Shown in pieces: positions 1 to 9,249 of a DNA stretch of 64,000 nucleotides. This DNA is from an uncultured Poribacteria bacterium (lineage in GTDB: Bacteria; Poribacteria; WGA-4E; WGA-3G): NCBI GenBank assembly GCA_951813545.1, contig OX638352.1, positions 1,426,001 to 1,490,000 on the forward strand. Reading direction: 5' to 3'. A model generated the notes under the pieces. That model was given only the letters and a program-made list of their open reading frames with translations. It did no database searches and was not told the DNA's origin. A program made the position numbers and the translations under genes. Position 1 is the first letter of the stretch, and each line of letters starts with the position of its first letter.

Positions 1-1
1 A

Positions 2-832
2 AGCGGGGCAATACTCCGCGAGGTAGGCACCACCAATCGAACCCATCTCCGAGATTACGCCGAGGCTATCAATGAAAACACTGGGTTGTTGCTCAAGGTA
101 CATCCGAGCAATTATAAAATCCTTGGCTTCACTTCAACGCCTTCGATGGAAGAATTGACAGAACTCGGTGCCCAGCACGGTATCCCTACAATGGAGGATC
201 TCGGAAGCGGTGCACTCGTTGATATGACCTTATACGGGCTTCCGCATGAACCACTTGTCGGAGAACGTATCACCAGTGGTGTTGATATTGTCACTTTCAG
301 CGGCGATAAACTGCTCGGCGGACCACAGGCAGGAATCATCGTGGGTAAAGCAGAATGGATCGAAAAGATGCGTAAAAATCCGATGATGCGCGCACTTCGG
401 GTCGATAAACTTATCATTGCCGGTTTGTCAGCGACACTACAACTCTATCTCACCGACAGCACCACTATGGCGGAACAGTTTCCAATGCTCAATCGCTATA
501 CGCGATCGATAGAAATACTCCATGTCCTTGCAAAAGAACTTAAGGTGCAACTGGAAACGCTCTTCGGGGAAAAGGTTGACATTAAGGTTTCGGAAACCTA
601 CGGACAAATCGGGAGCGGTGCACTGCCCGTTGAGACACTGCCGAGCGTCGCCCTCGTTCTTGAACCTTCCGAGATTTCCGCTGAAATGCTTGCCGTGCAG
701 TTCCGTAATGCTACGATTCCCGTCATCGGCAGAATCAAGGACGGTCTTTTTTGGCTGGATCTGCGGACGGTTTATGAGAGAGAACAGGCTTGGATCATCG
801 AAACCGCTACACAAGTCGCAGAAGGTTCATGA
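2..832 (+). CDS. selA: L-seryl-tRNA(Sec) selenium transferase, 3' part (start lies before the window)
   Basis: The frame is open from base 2, so the start codon lies outside the window. SelA is a PLP enzyme that converts Ser-tRNA(Sec) to Sec-tRNA(Sec) using selenophosphate. Visible family blocks are REVGTTNRTHLRDYAEAI near the left edge, KVHPSNYKILGFT, DLGSGAL and the PLP-lysine region SGDKLLGGPQAG. The C-terminal small domain is complete and ends at the TGA at 830-832. It implies that the organism makes selenoproteins; no selB, selC or selD is visible here. The next gene starts inside this stop codon (ATGA overlap), so the two are probably co-translated. Confidence 0.93.
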   Translation, partial: SGAILREVGTTNRTHLRDYAEAINENTGLLLKVHPSNYKILGFTSTPSMEELTELGAQHGIPTMEDLGSGALVDMTLYGLPHEPLVGERITSGVDIVTFSGDKLLGGPQAGIIVGKAEWIEKMRKNPMMRALRVDKLIIAGLSATLQLYLTDSTTMAEQFPMLNRYTRSIEILHVLAKELKVQLETLFGEKVDIKVSETYGQIGSGALPVETLPSVALVLEPSEISAEMLAVQFRNATIPVIGRIKDGLFWLDLRTVYEREQAWIIETATQVAEGS

Positions 833-1638
833 GGATTGCAGGAATCTTTCTCATCACCATCATCACTATTAGTGTTTACGGTTGCGGGCAAAGCGAGGAC
901 GGATCATCTACCACCACTGAAAACGCAACAGAAATCGTTTCTGAGATCGATGGTGCCACAATGGTGCTGATTCCTGCAGGGACGCTTCAGATGGGCTCCA
1001 CCATCGGGGACAGCGACGAACAACCCGTGCATACCGTTACTCTTGACGCATTTTATATGGATATGTATGAGGTAACCAATGCCCGCTATCAGAAGTTCGT
1101 TCAAAGCACAGGCTACCCTCAGCCGCCACTGTCGCACAACCCGAAATTCAATGCACCTGATGCCCCCGTCGTTCATGTGAAGTGGCGCGACGCTGCTGCG
1201 TATGCAGCGTGGGCAAATAAACGTTTACCGACCGAAGCAGAGTGGGAATACGCCGCACGTGGAAATCTTACTGGTAAACGATACCCGAACGGTGATATAA
1301 TAACATATACAGATGCCAATTTTGGAGGTACGGGTGGAACGGACAGATGGAAGTGGACCGCACCCGTTGGCAGCTTCCCACCCAACGGTTATAATCTATA
1401 TGATATGGCAGGTAATGTGTGGGAATGGTGTTTTGACGAATACAACGGTGAATTCTATAGTATGAGTCCACAGAATAACCCGCGCTTCGGCAGAGAAATT
1501 GCGCCGGATAACGAAAACTTCCGTATCTTACGCGGTGGGGGATGGGGCGCGAGTCCCGAAGACCTTCGAGTCGCAGACCGGTGGTACCACCTCTCATCTG
1601 GCAGTACAATCGGATTCCGATGCGTCAAAGATTTTTAA
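829..1638 (+). CDS. Lipoprotein with FGE-sulfatase (SUMF1/EgtB-like) domain
   Basis: 269 aa. The ATG at 829 overlaps the selA stop and gives a lipoprotein signal (hydrophobic residues 3-17, lipobox SVYGC, lipidated Cys19), so it is probably membrane-tethered. From about residue 45 it matches the formylglycine-generating-enzyme fold: MVLIPAGTLQMGS, DAFYMDMYEVTN, RLPTEAEWEYAARG, NLYDMAGNVWEWC, ILRGGGWG and IGFRCV. The paired catalytic cysteines of true FGE, which sit between the RGG block and the final GFRC, are absent (ADRWYHLSS instead). It is therefore unlikely to make formylglycine and is better seen as a C-type-lectin-like member of the family. Its role, and any link to selA beyond the overlap, is unknown. 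Confidence 0.85.
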   Translation: MRIAGIFLITIITISVYGCGQSEDGSSTTTENATEIVSEIDGATMVLIPAGTLQMGSTIGDSDEQPVHTVTLDAFYMDMYEVTNARYQKFVQSTGYPQPPLSHNPKFNAPDAPVVHVKWRDAAAYAAWANKRLPTEAEWEYAARGNLTGKRYPNGDIITYTDANFGGTGGTDRWKWTAPVGSFPPNGYNLYDMAGNVWEWCFDEYNGEFYSMSPQNNPRFGREIAPDNENFRILRGGGWGASPEDLRVADRWYHLSSGSTIGFRCVKDF

Positions 1639-1779
1639 TTTGGCGCAAGCGTCCGATAAGGGATCTCGGGAGTATTCACGCGTATTTTCGTAACCCGCAC
1701 TGCTGCCGTTGTTGCAGTGCTGCGTTTCTTAACTCTCTTTTTGAGCCTGTTAAACACAATTTCTTGTTCAGTTTACCTC

Positions 1780-1850
1780 CCCGGCGTACGCCAAGAGATA
1801 ACGGTGGGGCGCGAGTCCCGTCGTAACTGACAATCGACAACCGATAACTA
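1780..1850. repeat. Palindromic intergenic repeat, family A (arm plus GGCGTACGCC core)
   Basis: It contains the palindromic core GGCGTACGCC (1783-1792) and a right arm of the TAACTGACAA...ACCGATAAC type that ends about 3 bases before the ATG at 1853. The same core and arm occur at 28922-29050. The rest of the gap (1639-1779) holds nothing recognisable. No Shine-Dalgarno sequence is visible before the ABC transporter start, possibly because the repeat occupies its place. Confidence 0.6.
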
Positions 1851-1852
1851 TT

Positions 1853-2932
1853 ATGGCAGTTGCAGTTGAATTAACCCATGTTACAAAAGCCTTCGATACA
1901 ACGCTCGCTGTCAATGATGTGAGCCTGAAAATTGAGAAAGGGGAATTCTTCTTTCTCCTCGGTCCGTCCGGATGCGGCAAATCAACGTTCCTCCGCATCG
2001 TGGCAGGATTCTACAAACCCGACACCGGCGAATTGCGGTTCGACGACACCGTTATGAACAATGTCCCACCGCACCAACGCAACACAGGGATGGTATTCCA
2101 AAACTATGCCCTATGGCCCCACATGTCTGTCGCTGAAAACATTGAATACGGACTAACCCTTCGGAAACTCGATAAGGTGGAACGCAACGAAAAAATTACG
2201 CGTGCGTTAGAGATGGTGCAGATGGAAAGTTATCGCGATCGCGCAGTCAATACGCTCTCCGGCGGACAACAACAACGCATCGCGCTCGCCCGTGCCCTCG
2301 TTATTGAACCGAGTGTCCTACTCCTCGACGAACCGATCAGTAACCTCGATGCAGCACTCCGACAACAGATGCGTGACGAAATAAAACAAATTCACGACCG
2401 CACCAATATTACAATGTTCTATGTCACACACGATCAAGTGGATGCCCTCTCTATGGCAGATCGGATGGCAATCATGCAGGATGGTGTTGTCATCCAAGTC
2501 GGCACCCCGCGTGAGGTATATCAGTTTCCAAAGAACGCTTTTGTCGCCAGTTTTGTTGGGGAAACTAATTTCATTTCGGGCAAGGTCAAGCAGGCATCAA
2601 ATGGTAGTGCAACAATCGAAACACCTGTTGGGACACTTCGCTCTGAAACCGTTCACCACGAACTAACGCAGGGAACATCCGTGCAGTGCTCAATTCGACC
2701 AGAGGCACTCATTATCGATAGCGCTCAGGATAGCAGTAACCAACTTGAAAACCGGATAACTGCAAAGGTGACAGCAGTTAACTATTTGGGACGGATAGAA
2801 GAATATCAATTGGTAGCGGCAGACATCCCGCTCAAAGCCGTCCACTACAACCCCGGCATAGAAACGAAAAAGCCGGGAGACACCTTTCAACTCGCAATAT
2901 CAGCAGAGGCAGTTCTTCCACTGCCAGATTAG
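1853..2932 (+). CDS. ABC transporter ATP-binding protein, MalK/UgpC/PotA-FbpC type
   Basis: 359 aa, usual length for importer ATPases with a C-terminal TOBE regulatory domain. Walker A GPSGCGKST is at 37-45, the Q-loop is in VFQNYALWPH, the signature LSGGQQQR starts near 135, Walker B VLLLDEP is at about 155-161 and the switch His is in VTHDQVDALS. TOBE follows from about residue 240. It would energise uptake of a sugar, polyamine or metal-type substrate from the cytoplasmic face of the membrane. No permease or binding-protein gene is adjacent, so it may serve unlinked permeases. The substrate cannot be told from sequence. A repeat of family A lies directly before the ATG. Confidence 0.92.
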   Translation: MAVAVELTHVTKAFDTTLAVNDVSLKIEKGEFFFLLGPSGCGKSTFLRIVAGFYKPDTGELRFDDTVMNNVPPHQRNTGMVFQNYALWPHMSVAENIEYGLTLRKLDKVERNEKITRALEMVQMESYRDRAVNTLSGGQQQRIALARALVIEPSVLLLDEPISNLDAALRQQMRDEIKQIHDRTNITMFYVTHDQVDALSMADRMAIMQDGVVIQVGTPREVYQFPKNAFVASFVGETNFISGKVKQASNGSATIETPVGTLRSETVHHELTQGTSVQCSIRPEALIIDSAQDSSNQLENRITAKVTAVNYLGRIEEYQLVAADIPLKAVHYNPGIETKKPGDTFQLAISAEAVLPLPD

Positions 2933-2940
2933 GAAAATAG

Positions 2941-3030
2941 CAATCAGCGGTTAGTTGTCAGCAGTCGGTAAAGCGGTTTTTGTGAACCGAACGCCGCTTT
3001 CTGAGAACTGAAAGCCGATAGCTGATAGGC
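2941..3030. repeat. Palindromic intergenic repeat, family A
   Basis: Imperfect inverted repeat filling the gap between the ABC ATPase and the helicase gene. Stem segments AAAGCGG (2970-2976) and CCGCTTT (2994-3000) flank a loop, and the outer arms are CAATCAGCGGTTAGTTGTCA and ACTGAAAGCCGATAGCTGAT. The right arm ends about 10 bases before the ATG at 3038. It could also act as a terminator-like hairpin for the upstream gene, though no T-tract follows. Confidence 0.6.
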
Positions 3031-3037
3031 ATAAAAA

Positions 3038-6000
3038 ATGCGATTGACACCGAGCCAGCAAAAAGCCCTTAATATAAAAAAACATATCTGTGTAACCGCC
3101 GGTGCAGGTTCCGGAAAGACTACCGTATTAGTTGACCGCTACCTCGAAATCCTACGAAGCGAGGAAGCATCGCCGCGAGAGATCGTCGCTATCACGTTCA
3201 CAGATAAAGCCGCCGCTGAGATGAAAGAACGCATTGTTGAAAAACTCAACGCTGAAGAAAACATTGTCGATCATGAAAAAATCCTTGAGCAGATGAACAC
3301 GGCACCCATCTCGACCATCCATGCATTCTGTTCACGTATCCTAAGAGAGTTTCCATTCCAAGCAGGGGTGCCAGCCAATTTTAGTATCTTGCAAGGCATC
3401 GAGCAGAAACTCTTGCTACAACAAATCCTTCGGGAAACCCTCAAGGAGATCGCCACAAACGAGGAAGATGAGCACCGTGGGGAACTGACACGCCTACTAC
3501 AACGCTATGGGAGACGGCAAGATTTAGAAGAACTCCTTTCGAGCATGGTAAACCAGCGCGATGTAATTGATCGTCTCATTAAAGAGGTTTATGGCAGTCA
3601 ACATCCCGAACAGTTGCCGGATGTTTGGGAACAAGTCATTCGTGCAGAATCGATGTCGGAAAGCGATGTTATCGAATTTATCCGATGCTTAAATGCCGCT
3701 TTGCAGCTTGCGAAAGGTAAAAATGCCACATCGGTTATACCTTTAGCCGAAAAATTGGAAACGTTGCCTGAGAAAAACCCGGACTCGCCTGAAGTGATGC
3801 ATCTCCTGAAAGAAATTGCAGATCTAATTAGAATAAAAAGTGGTGGTATCGCGAAAGCCTCTTTTCTGGGCAGAGGGGTCAAAATATCGGACATTGAAAC
3901 CGAAATCAATTTTCTGGTATCGGCCGCGGAAAAGATTAAAACCGCTCCGGTCATTGAAGCAGATGGCGAAACTGATGACGATTTTCTACTCAGCACAACC
4001 CGTGACCTGCTCACCCTATATACCCGAATTCTCAACAATTACCAAACTGCCAAACTCTCCCAAGGCACACTTGACTTCAGCGACTTGCAGCTGAAAACCC
4101 GCGACCTGCTCAGCGACAATAAAGAAATCCATCAGGAATTGGTTAAACGCCATACATATTACATGGTGGACGAATATCAGGATACAAACGAACTACAGTA
4201 TGACTTGGTAATGCTGCTCACAAATAGACTTGAAAGCGCGAAACTCTTCATTGTTGGCGATCCGAAACAGAGCATTTACGGGTTTCGCGGCGCAGATGTC
4301 CGTGTGTTTGAAAAGACAAAACAAGAAATCAAAGACGAGGGAGGCGAAGACATCCCCCTCAAAGAGAATTTCCGTTCCCTAAAAGATACCGTTGGATTTG
4401 TCAACTATTTTTTCGACGGCTTGATGGGTGACGGAACCGAAACCGAATTTGAGGTGCCGTTTGAATCCCTTATTAAAGCGCGATCTGTTAATGCAGATGG
4501 TGCAATCGACATCATCCTCGGAAAGAAGGACGACGAGACAGCAAACGAATACACGTTGATCGCACAGCACATCAAAAATATGAGAAGGAACGGAGAAACA
4601 GTATGGGTGCGCAACGAGAATGGAGAAGAATCGGAACGTTCAGTTGAATACGGTGATATAGCCATACTCATTCGGAGTAGAACGCATCTTCCTGACATTG
4701 AGCATGCTCTACTTGAAGCAGGCATCCCCTACCTCACCACCGGTGGCATCGGTTTCTATCAACGCCAAGAAATATACGATATCTGGAACTACCTCAATTT
4801 TCTTGACGTACCGACAGAACATCACGCATCCCTTGCTGGAGTTCTTCGCGGTCCCGCTTTCGGTATATCCGATACCGAACTATATGAAATTTCACAGCAA
4901 GATGGAACAAGTTTCTGGAACAAATCACAAAACTATCAAGCGTGCTCTGATAACCTCAACAGCGCAATAACCACTTTAAAAAAGCATAGCCAGATTGCAC
5001 ATCGCATGCTTGTAAACCAACTCATTGTAACCATCGTTAATGAAACAGGAATGATTGGAACGCTAAAAACAGGAAAACAGGGACAGCAGCGGTGGGCAAA
5101 TTACCAAAAACTCTTGGAACTCGCGAGAAATTTCGATGGAGATGAAAGTAGGCAAACCCTTACAGATTTCATCGAATTTCTGGACATCCTGATTACGGAA
5201 GAGCCTCGGGAAGGACAGGCTCCAGTTGAGCTAAGCAGAGACGCAATTCAAATCATGACGATCCATGCCGCTAAGGGGCTTCAATTCCCTGTTGTGATAC
5301 TTCCATGCCTCGACCGAGGTGCGGAGATGGCGAGAGAGCCCTTTATTGATAAAACACTTGGAATCGGTTTCAGTCCACTTAATCCGGACAACAATTACAA
5401 GAAAACCGAACCACGCATTGTTACTCACATGAAAAATCGGGCGAGCCAAAAAGAGTATGCTGAAAAGAAGCGGTTGTTCTATGTCGGTGCGACACGCGCC
5501 CAGGATAGACTTATTTTATCGGGGAGCCTCTCTGATACCGGTAAACCACGGAACATACTCGAATGGCTTCATAAACACCTCGGCATCGGTGAAGAAGACA
5601 ATTTACTGAGTCTACCTTTTAAACTAAAGGTATTTCCTGATAGCGGTCAACAATCTGAAGATACTATGCCTGCAGACAAGGCTACTGATGAAACAACACC
5701 CGTCGAATTTCCGGAGCATCCGTTACTGGCTCTGGAACCAACTGAGATCCGTGCGTCCTTCTCTGTCAACGAACTCGCTAACTATGCACGTTGTCCACTG
5801 CGGTATCAGTTGGAAAATGTCTTGCGAATTCCGGTAAATGGACAAGGAGGCGTGGATTCAGACGAAATCAATATGAACGCTGCGACTCGCTACATCTTCG
5901 GGCGAATCAGACAGTCATCAGATTTAGAAAACCTTGACACTCTGATTGATCAAGCACTTGAGAATTATCCTGAGGCAACAACCGAATCAACTGCGGCGCT

Positions 6001-6466
6001 TCGCACATACGTTAACAATTTTCTCAATTCCGAACTTGGAGGCACAGCACATACTGCATCCGAAACCTATACCAATCAACAAATTCACGCAAATATCAAC
6101 GGACATATTATTCAAGGTAGATCGGACAGAATTTTTAAAGATGAAACAGAAAACTGGCAAATAATCAATTACGAAACCGGTGCGGTTCAGAATTTAGATA
6201 CGTATCATCCAGAAATGGAACTTTATAGTCTACTCCTACATCGGCGTTATCCAAGCCAATCGACCGTGACAATTAATTTCTTTTTTACTGAACACAATCG
6301 GTGTGAACAGATGCATTTCAGGACATCCCAATTGCAGGGACTTCAGGAACAGTGGCAGAAAAAAATCTCGGCACTGCAGCGCGGGAATTATGAGAAAAAC
6401 CTTGAACACTGCTGTTCTTGCCCGTATGCGAATCCGGATGGACAGTGCATAATCACCGAACCATAA
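3038..6466 (+). CDS. AddA/RecB-type UvrD-family helicase with C-terminal nuclease-like domain
   Basis: 1142 aa. Superfamily 1A helicase motifs: Q-motif LTPSQQKAL, Walker A AGAGSGKT (21-28), motif Ia AITFTDKAAAEMKER, motif II DEYQDT (about 378), motif III GDPKQSIYGFRGAD, motif V MTIHAAKGLQFPVV and motif VI RRLFYVGATRAQDR-like (KKRLFYVGATRAQDR). A RecB/AddA nuclease domain starts near 915 with NYARCPLRYQ and ends with a cysteine cluster HCCSCPY...QC, which together fit a four-Cys Fe-S staple. The nuclease core reads GRSDRIF...INYETG where active enzymes have GxxD...DYKT, so two catalytic positions are changed (D to N, K to E). It may unwind broken DNA without cutting. An addB partner is not visible. 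The next gene starts 9 bases downstream. Confidence 0.88.
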   Translation: MRLTPSQQKALNIKKHICVTAGAGSGKTTVLVDRYLEILRSEEASPREIVAITFTDKAAAEMKERIVEKLNAEENIVDHEKILEQMNTAPISTIHAFCSRILREFPFQAGVPANFSILQGIEQKLLLQQILRETLKEIATNEEDEHRGELTRLLQRYGRRQDLEELLSSMVNQRDVIDRLIKEVYGSQHPEQLPDVWEQVIRAESMSESDVIEFIRCLNAALQLAKGKNATSVIPLAEKLETLPEKNPDSPEVMHLLKEIADLIRIKSGGIAKASFLGRGVKISDIETEINFLVSAAEKIKTAPVIEADGETDDDFLLSTTRDLLTLYTRILNNYQTAKLSQGTLDFSDLQLKTRDLLSDNKEIHQELVKRHTYYMVDEYQDTNELQYDLVMLLTNRLESAKLFIVGDPKQSIYGFRGADVRVFEKTKQEIKDEGGEDIPLKENFRSLKDTVGFVNYFFDGLMGDGTETEFEVPFESLIKARSVNADGAIDIILGKKDDETANEYTLIAQHIKNMRRNGETVWVRNENGEESERSVEYGDIAILIRSRTHLPDIEHALLEAGIPYLTTGGIGFYQRQEIYDIWNYLNFLDVPTEHHASLAGVLRGPAFGISDTELYEISQQDGTSFWNKSQNYQACSDNLNSAITTLKKHSQIAHRMLVNQLIVTIVNETGMIGTLKTGKQGQQRWANYQKLLELARNFDGDESRQTLTDFIEFLDILITEEPREGQAPVELSRDAIQIMTIHAAKGLQFPVVILPCLDRGAEMAREPFIDKTLGIGFSPLNPDNNYKKTEPRIVTHMKNRASQKEYAEKKRLFYVGATRAQDRLILSGSLSDTGKPRNILEWLHKHLGIGEEDNLLSLPFKLKVFPDSGQQSEDTMPADKATDETTPVEFPEHPLLALEPTEIRASFSVNELANYARCPLRYQLENVLRIPVNGQGGVDSDEINMNAATRYIFGRIRQSSDLENLDTLIDQALENYPEATTESTAALRTYVNNFLNSELGGTAHTASETYTNQQIHANINGHIIQGRSDRIFKDETENWQIINYETGAVQNLDTYHPEMELYSLLLHRRYPSQSTVTINFFFTEHNRCEQMHFRTSQLQGLQEQWQKKISALQRGNYEKNLEHCCSCPYANPDGQCIITEP

Positions 6467-6475
6467 GGAGAAACG

Positions 6476-7177
6476 ATGAAAAAGTTAATACCAATTATCA
6501 CAATCATCATGCTTGTCTACTTCTCACTATGGACATGGCAACCCAGTTTTGCGGGCACATGGCGCGACGATTTTGAAGACAAAGACACTCGTGAATGGAA
6601 AATTTTTAATATTGACCGACAAGTTGAAAAGTGGTGGATCGATGATGGCGAAGCCGTTGGAGAAATCTTTCTACCCGGCTTCATGAGTCTCTGGATCACA
6701 GGTGAACTCACATGGAAAAACTACTCCCTCTCTTGTCGAGCGAAATTAGTGGAAGACAAGAATGAACCCCCCAGCATCGGGCTAACGCTCCACGACAGAG
6801 GCGAAGAGGATACCCGCTATCTCTTTTTTATCGACTACGTTTTCGGCACCGTCCGAATTGTCAAAGCACTCCGAGACAATTGGTTTCCGGTCATCTATCC
6901 ATTTGATGCTGAAATCGATAAGTGGTACGAGCTGACGGCTACTATTCATGCAGATGGAACCCTTGAATTCAAGGTTGACGACGAAGTGTTTACTGTCATT
7001 GACGATGACCCCTTAAAAGGTGGACAAGCCGGACTCGTTGTCGCAGATGGGCAAGCCCGCTTTGACGATGTTGAAATTACAGGTCAGAATATCGACAATG
7101 GGGGTCCGGGAAAAGCACGCCCTGTCGAGCCACAAACCAAACTCGCTACCACATGGGGAAAACTTAAGAAGAATTAA
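6476..7177 (+). CDS. Exported jellyroll-like (DUF1080/LamG-type) protein with C-terminal WG tag
   Basis: 233 aa. It has a Sec signal peptide (MKKLIPIITIIMLVYF, cleavage near SFAG) and a single beta-sandwich-like domain beginning GTWRDDFEDKDTREWKI and ending AGLVVADGQARFDDVEITG. This layout is seen in sugar-binding or DUF1080-type concanavalin-like proteins; no catalytic residues can be assigned. The last residues are VEPQTKLATTWGKLKKN, the conserved tail found on nine proteins in this window. RBS AAGGAG lies 5 bases before the ATG. It is followed by a paralogue at 7226 and probably shares a transcript with the helicase upstream. Confidence 0.8.
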   Translation: MKKLIPIITIIMLVYFSLWTWQPSFAGTWRDDFEDKDTREWKIFNIDRQVEKWWIDDGEAVGEIFLPGFMSLWITGELTWKNYSLSCRAKLVEDKNEPPSIGLTLHDRGEEDTRYLFFIDYVFGTVRIVKALRDNWFPVIYPFDAEIDKWYELTATIHADGTLEFKVDDEVFTVIDDDPLKGGQAGLVVADGQARFDDVEITGQNIDNGGPGKARPVEPQTKLATTWGKLKKN

Positions 7178-7192
7178 GTCAGTAATAACGGC

Positions 7193-7208
7193 GAGAGACT
7201 CGTCTCTC
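7193..7208. other. Small perfect hairpin between two paralogous genes
   Basis: GAGAGAC-TC-GTCTCTC, a 7-bp perfect stem with a 2-base loop, lies in the 48-bp gap between the paralogues. There is no T-tract, so it is more likely an mRNA processing or stability element than a terminator. Confidence 0.45.
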
Positions 7209-7225
7209 ACCCAAAGGAGAAAACT

Positions 7226-7948
7226 ATGTTTAAAAAATGTCTCGTTTTTGGACTCGTTATTTGCAGCGTTGCTCTGAACCAATTTGCTTTTGCAGGCACT
7301 TGGAAAGATAGTTTCGAAGACAAGGACATGTCCGAATGGAAAATCGTTGATGATTGGGAAGATGGAGAAGGAAAATGGTGGTCTGATAAAGGTGAAGCTG
7401 TCGCGGAATCATTGGGAGAATCAGGTTTTGCTATGTGGCTGACAGGTGAATCTACATGGGAATACTACGCTGTGTCCTGTCGAGCGAAATTAGTGAAAAG
7501 TCAAAAGGAGCCCGCGACTTTTGGGATCGTAATGCATGCTAACAATAATGAACGACTTGGTGGACTACTTGATGAGCATTATTATTTTCGTGTCATTGGG
7601 GACTTTAACTTTATCAGTATCAGAAAATTCCGTCCATTTCCAGCCGTACCGGTCACACTCGGAGAATTCGATTTTGAAGTAAAAACGGACAGATGGTACC
7701 AACTCGCTGCTACTATCCATAGAAACGGTGAAATTGAATTCCATATTGATAAGAAGTTGTTCACCGTATTCGATGCCAATCCTCTGGGAGCAGGGCGAAC
7801 TGGGATGGGCGTTTCAAATGCAGAAGTCCGCTTCGATGACATTGAAATCACAGGTCAGAATATTGACGATGGGGGGCCGGGAAACACACTCCCCGTCGAG
7901 CCGCACGCTAAACTCGCAACTACGTGGGGACATCTGAAAAATAATTGA
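7226..7948 (+). CDS. Exported jellyroll-like protein with C-terminal WG tag, paralogue of the preceding gene
   Basis: 240 aa. Signal peptide MFKKCLVFGLVICSVALNQFAFA is followed by GTWKDSFEDKDMSEWKIVDDW and the same domain order as the gene at 6476, ending VRFDDIEITGQNIDDGGPG and the tail VEPHAKLATTWGHLKNN. The tail and the segment before it are the best conserved parts of the pair, more so than the domain centre. RBS AAAGGAG lies about 6 bases before the ATG. The pair is a tandem duplication. Probably periplasmic or surface-located; ligand unknown. Confidence 0.8.
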   Translation: MFKKCLVFGLVICSVALNQFAFAGTWKDSFEDKDMSEWKIVDDWEDGEGKWWSDKGEAVAESLGESGFAMWLTGESTWEYYAVSCRAKLVKSQKEPATFGIVMHANNNERLGGLLDEHYYFRVIGDFNFISIRKFRPFPAVPVTLGEFDFEVKTDRWYQLAATIHRNGEIEFHIDKKLFTVFDANPLGAGRTGMGVSNAEVRFDDIEITGQNIDDGGPGNTLPVEPHAKLATTWGHLKNN

Positions 7949-7969
7949 CGAAGGGTATACATACGAAAA

Positions 7970-9133
7970 ATGGAGACAAAACAGACGGTTGGCATCGGCA
8001 TTATCGGGATGGGATGGATGGGCATGACGCACGCCCGTGCATATCGCCAGATCAGTGATCGGTTCCACGATAGTCCCCTCCACCCCAGACTCGTCATCTG
8101 TGCAGATGACGTTGTTGAACGCACAACCGAGGCAAAAACACGTTTCGGATTTGAACGCACAACCACTGATTTCCAACACGTCATAGATGACAAAGACGTA
8201 CAGGTTGTCAACATCGCTGCACCAAATAGCATGCATCTTGAGATCGTCGAGGCAGCAACTGCCTCTGGAAAACACGTCTTCTGTGAGAAGCCTGTCGGAC
8301 GGAATCCGGCTGAAACGAAGGCTATCTATGCCGCCGCACAGCGTGCAGGAGTCCTAACCTATGTCGGCTATAACTATAGATGGGCACCCATCGTCCAATA
8401 TGCGCATCAATTGATTTCAGAGGGAAAACTCGGCAAACTCACCCACTATCGTGGCAGATTTTTCGCTGGCTATGCGAGTCACCCGCTTGCAGTCCTTTCA
8501 TGGCGATTTCAGAAGGGGATCGCCGGATTGGGAACGTTAGGCGATTTGCTCTCCCACGTTATCGATATGGCGCACTTTATCGTCGGTGGTATTGACAGCG
8601 TCGTCTCACAACAAGAGACATTCATTCCGAAACGTCCGATAGCAACAGCGAGGACCGGTACACACTTTACCCTCGGTGCGGATGGCAAAATGGAAGCGGT
8701 CACGAACGAAGACTATGTCGGGGCATTAGTCCGGTTTGAAAATGGTGTTCGCGGCACTTTGGAAGCCTGCAGAGTTATTACCGGTCCCAAGTGTGAAATG
8801 GCGTTTGAGGTGCACGGGACAGATGGAGCCTTGCGTTGGAATTTTGAGCAGATGAACGAACTTGAGGTGTACCTACCTGCCGAGGAGGGTTTCCCCGATG
8901 GGTACACACGCGTCTTAAGTGGTCCTAACCATCCATTCCATAGCTACTTCAATCCCGGTCCCGGCGTTGGATTAGGCTACGATGACTTGAAGACAATCGA
9001 AGCGTACCAGTTTTTGCAAGCCATCCACACAGGAAAACAGGGAAATCCGAGTTTCCGAGAAGCCGCCGCTGTCGCCGATGTGCAGATTGCCATCCAAACC
9101 TCATGGGAGGAAGATCGGTGGATCTCCGTTTAA
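7970..9133 (+). CDS. Gfo/Idh/MocA-family oxidoreductase
   Basis: 387 aa. N-terminal Rossmann fold with [16 protein letters not shown], the D/E-type loop [27 protein letters not shown] and the family hallmark [10 protein letters not shown] (K in EKP is the usual catalytic or substrate Lys). The C-terminal half is the alpha/beta substrate domain with [17 protein letters not shown]. Such enzymes oxidise or reduce sugars, inositols or their acids with NAD(P). No signal peptide, so cytosolic. It lies between exported-protein genes in the same direction, 21 bases after the preceding gene. One of four members of the family in this window; substrate not assignable. Confidence 0.9.
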   Translation: METKQTVGIGIIGMGWMGMTHARAYRQISDRFHDSPLHPRLVICADDVVERTTEAKTRFGFERTTTDFQHVIDDKDVQVVNIAAPNSMHLEIVEAATASGKHVFCEKPVGRNPAETKAIYAAAQRAGVLTYVGYNYRWAPIVQYAHQLISEGKLGKLTHYRGRFFAGYASHPLAVLSWRFQKGIAGLGTLGDLLSHVIDMAHFIVGGIDSVVSQQETFIPKRPIATARTGTHFTLGADGKMEAVTNEDYVGALVRFENGVRGTLEACRVITGPKCEMAFEVHGTDGALRWNFEQMNELEVYLPAEEGFPDGYTRVLSGPNHPFHSYFNPGPGVGLGYDDLKTIEAYQFLQAIHTGKQGNPSFREAAAVADVQIAIQTSWEEDRWISV

Positions 9134-9135
9134 AA

Positions 9136-9249
9136 ATGAAATACACGCCACACCTCGCTTCTCATACACCTCGTCTGACCGGCAAGGTTTCCAATCGTGC
9201 CACCTATGCCCCGCGTCTCGCTGGCGAGGTTTCTAACCTCGCCTCCTAT
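9136..9249. repeat. Repeat-derived spacer before the ASPIC/FG-GAP gene
   Basis: Two imperfect copies of a CTCGtcTgacCGGCaAGGTTTCcaA / CTCGCTGGCGAGGTTTCTAA-type unit occupy this stretch. Similar hairpin-forming units lie at 13765-13800, 17824-17844 and 28258-28290. The frame is open through it, but the low-complexity translation and the clean signal peptide starting at 9250 argue that it is untranslated leader. Confidence 0.45.

Noticed and set aside
9103..9249. Upstream in-frame extension of the FG-GAP/ASPIC gene
   Set aside because: It overlaps the preceding gene, encodes repeat-derived sequence and would bury the signal peptide.
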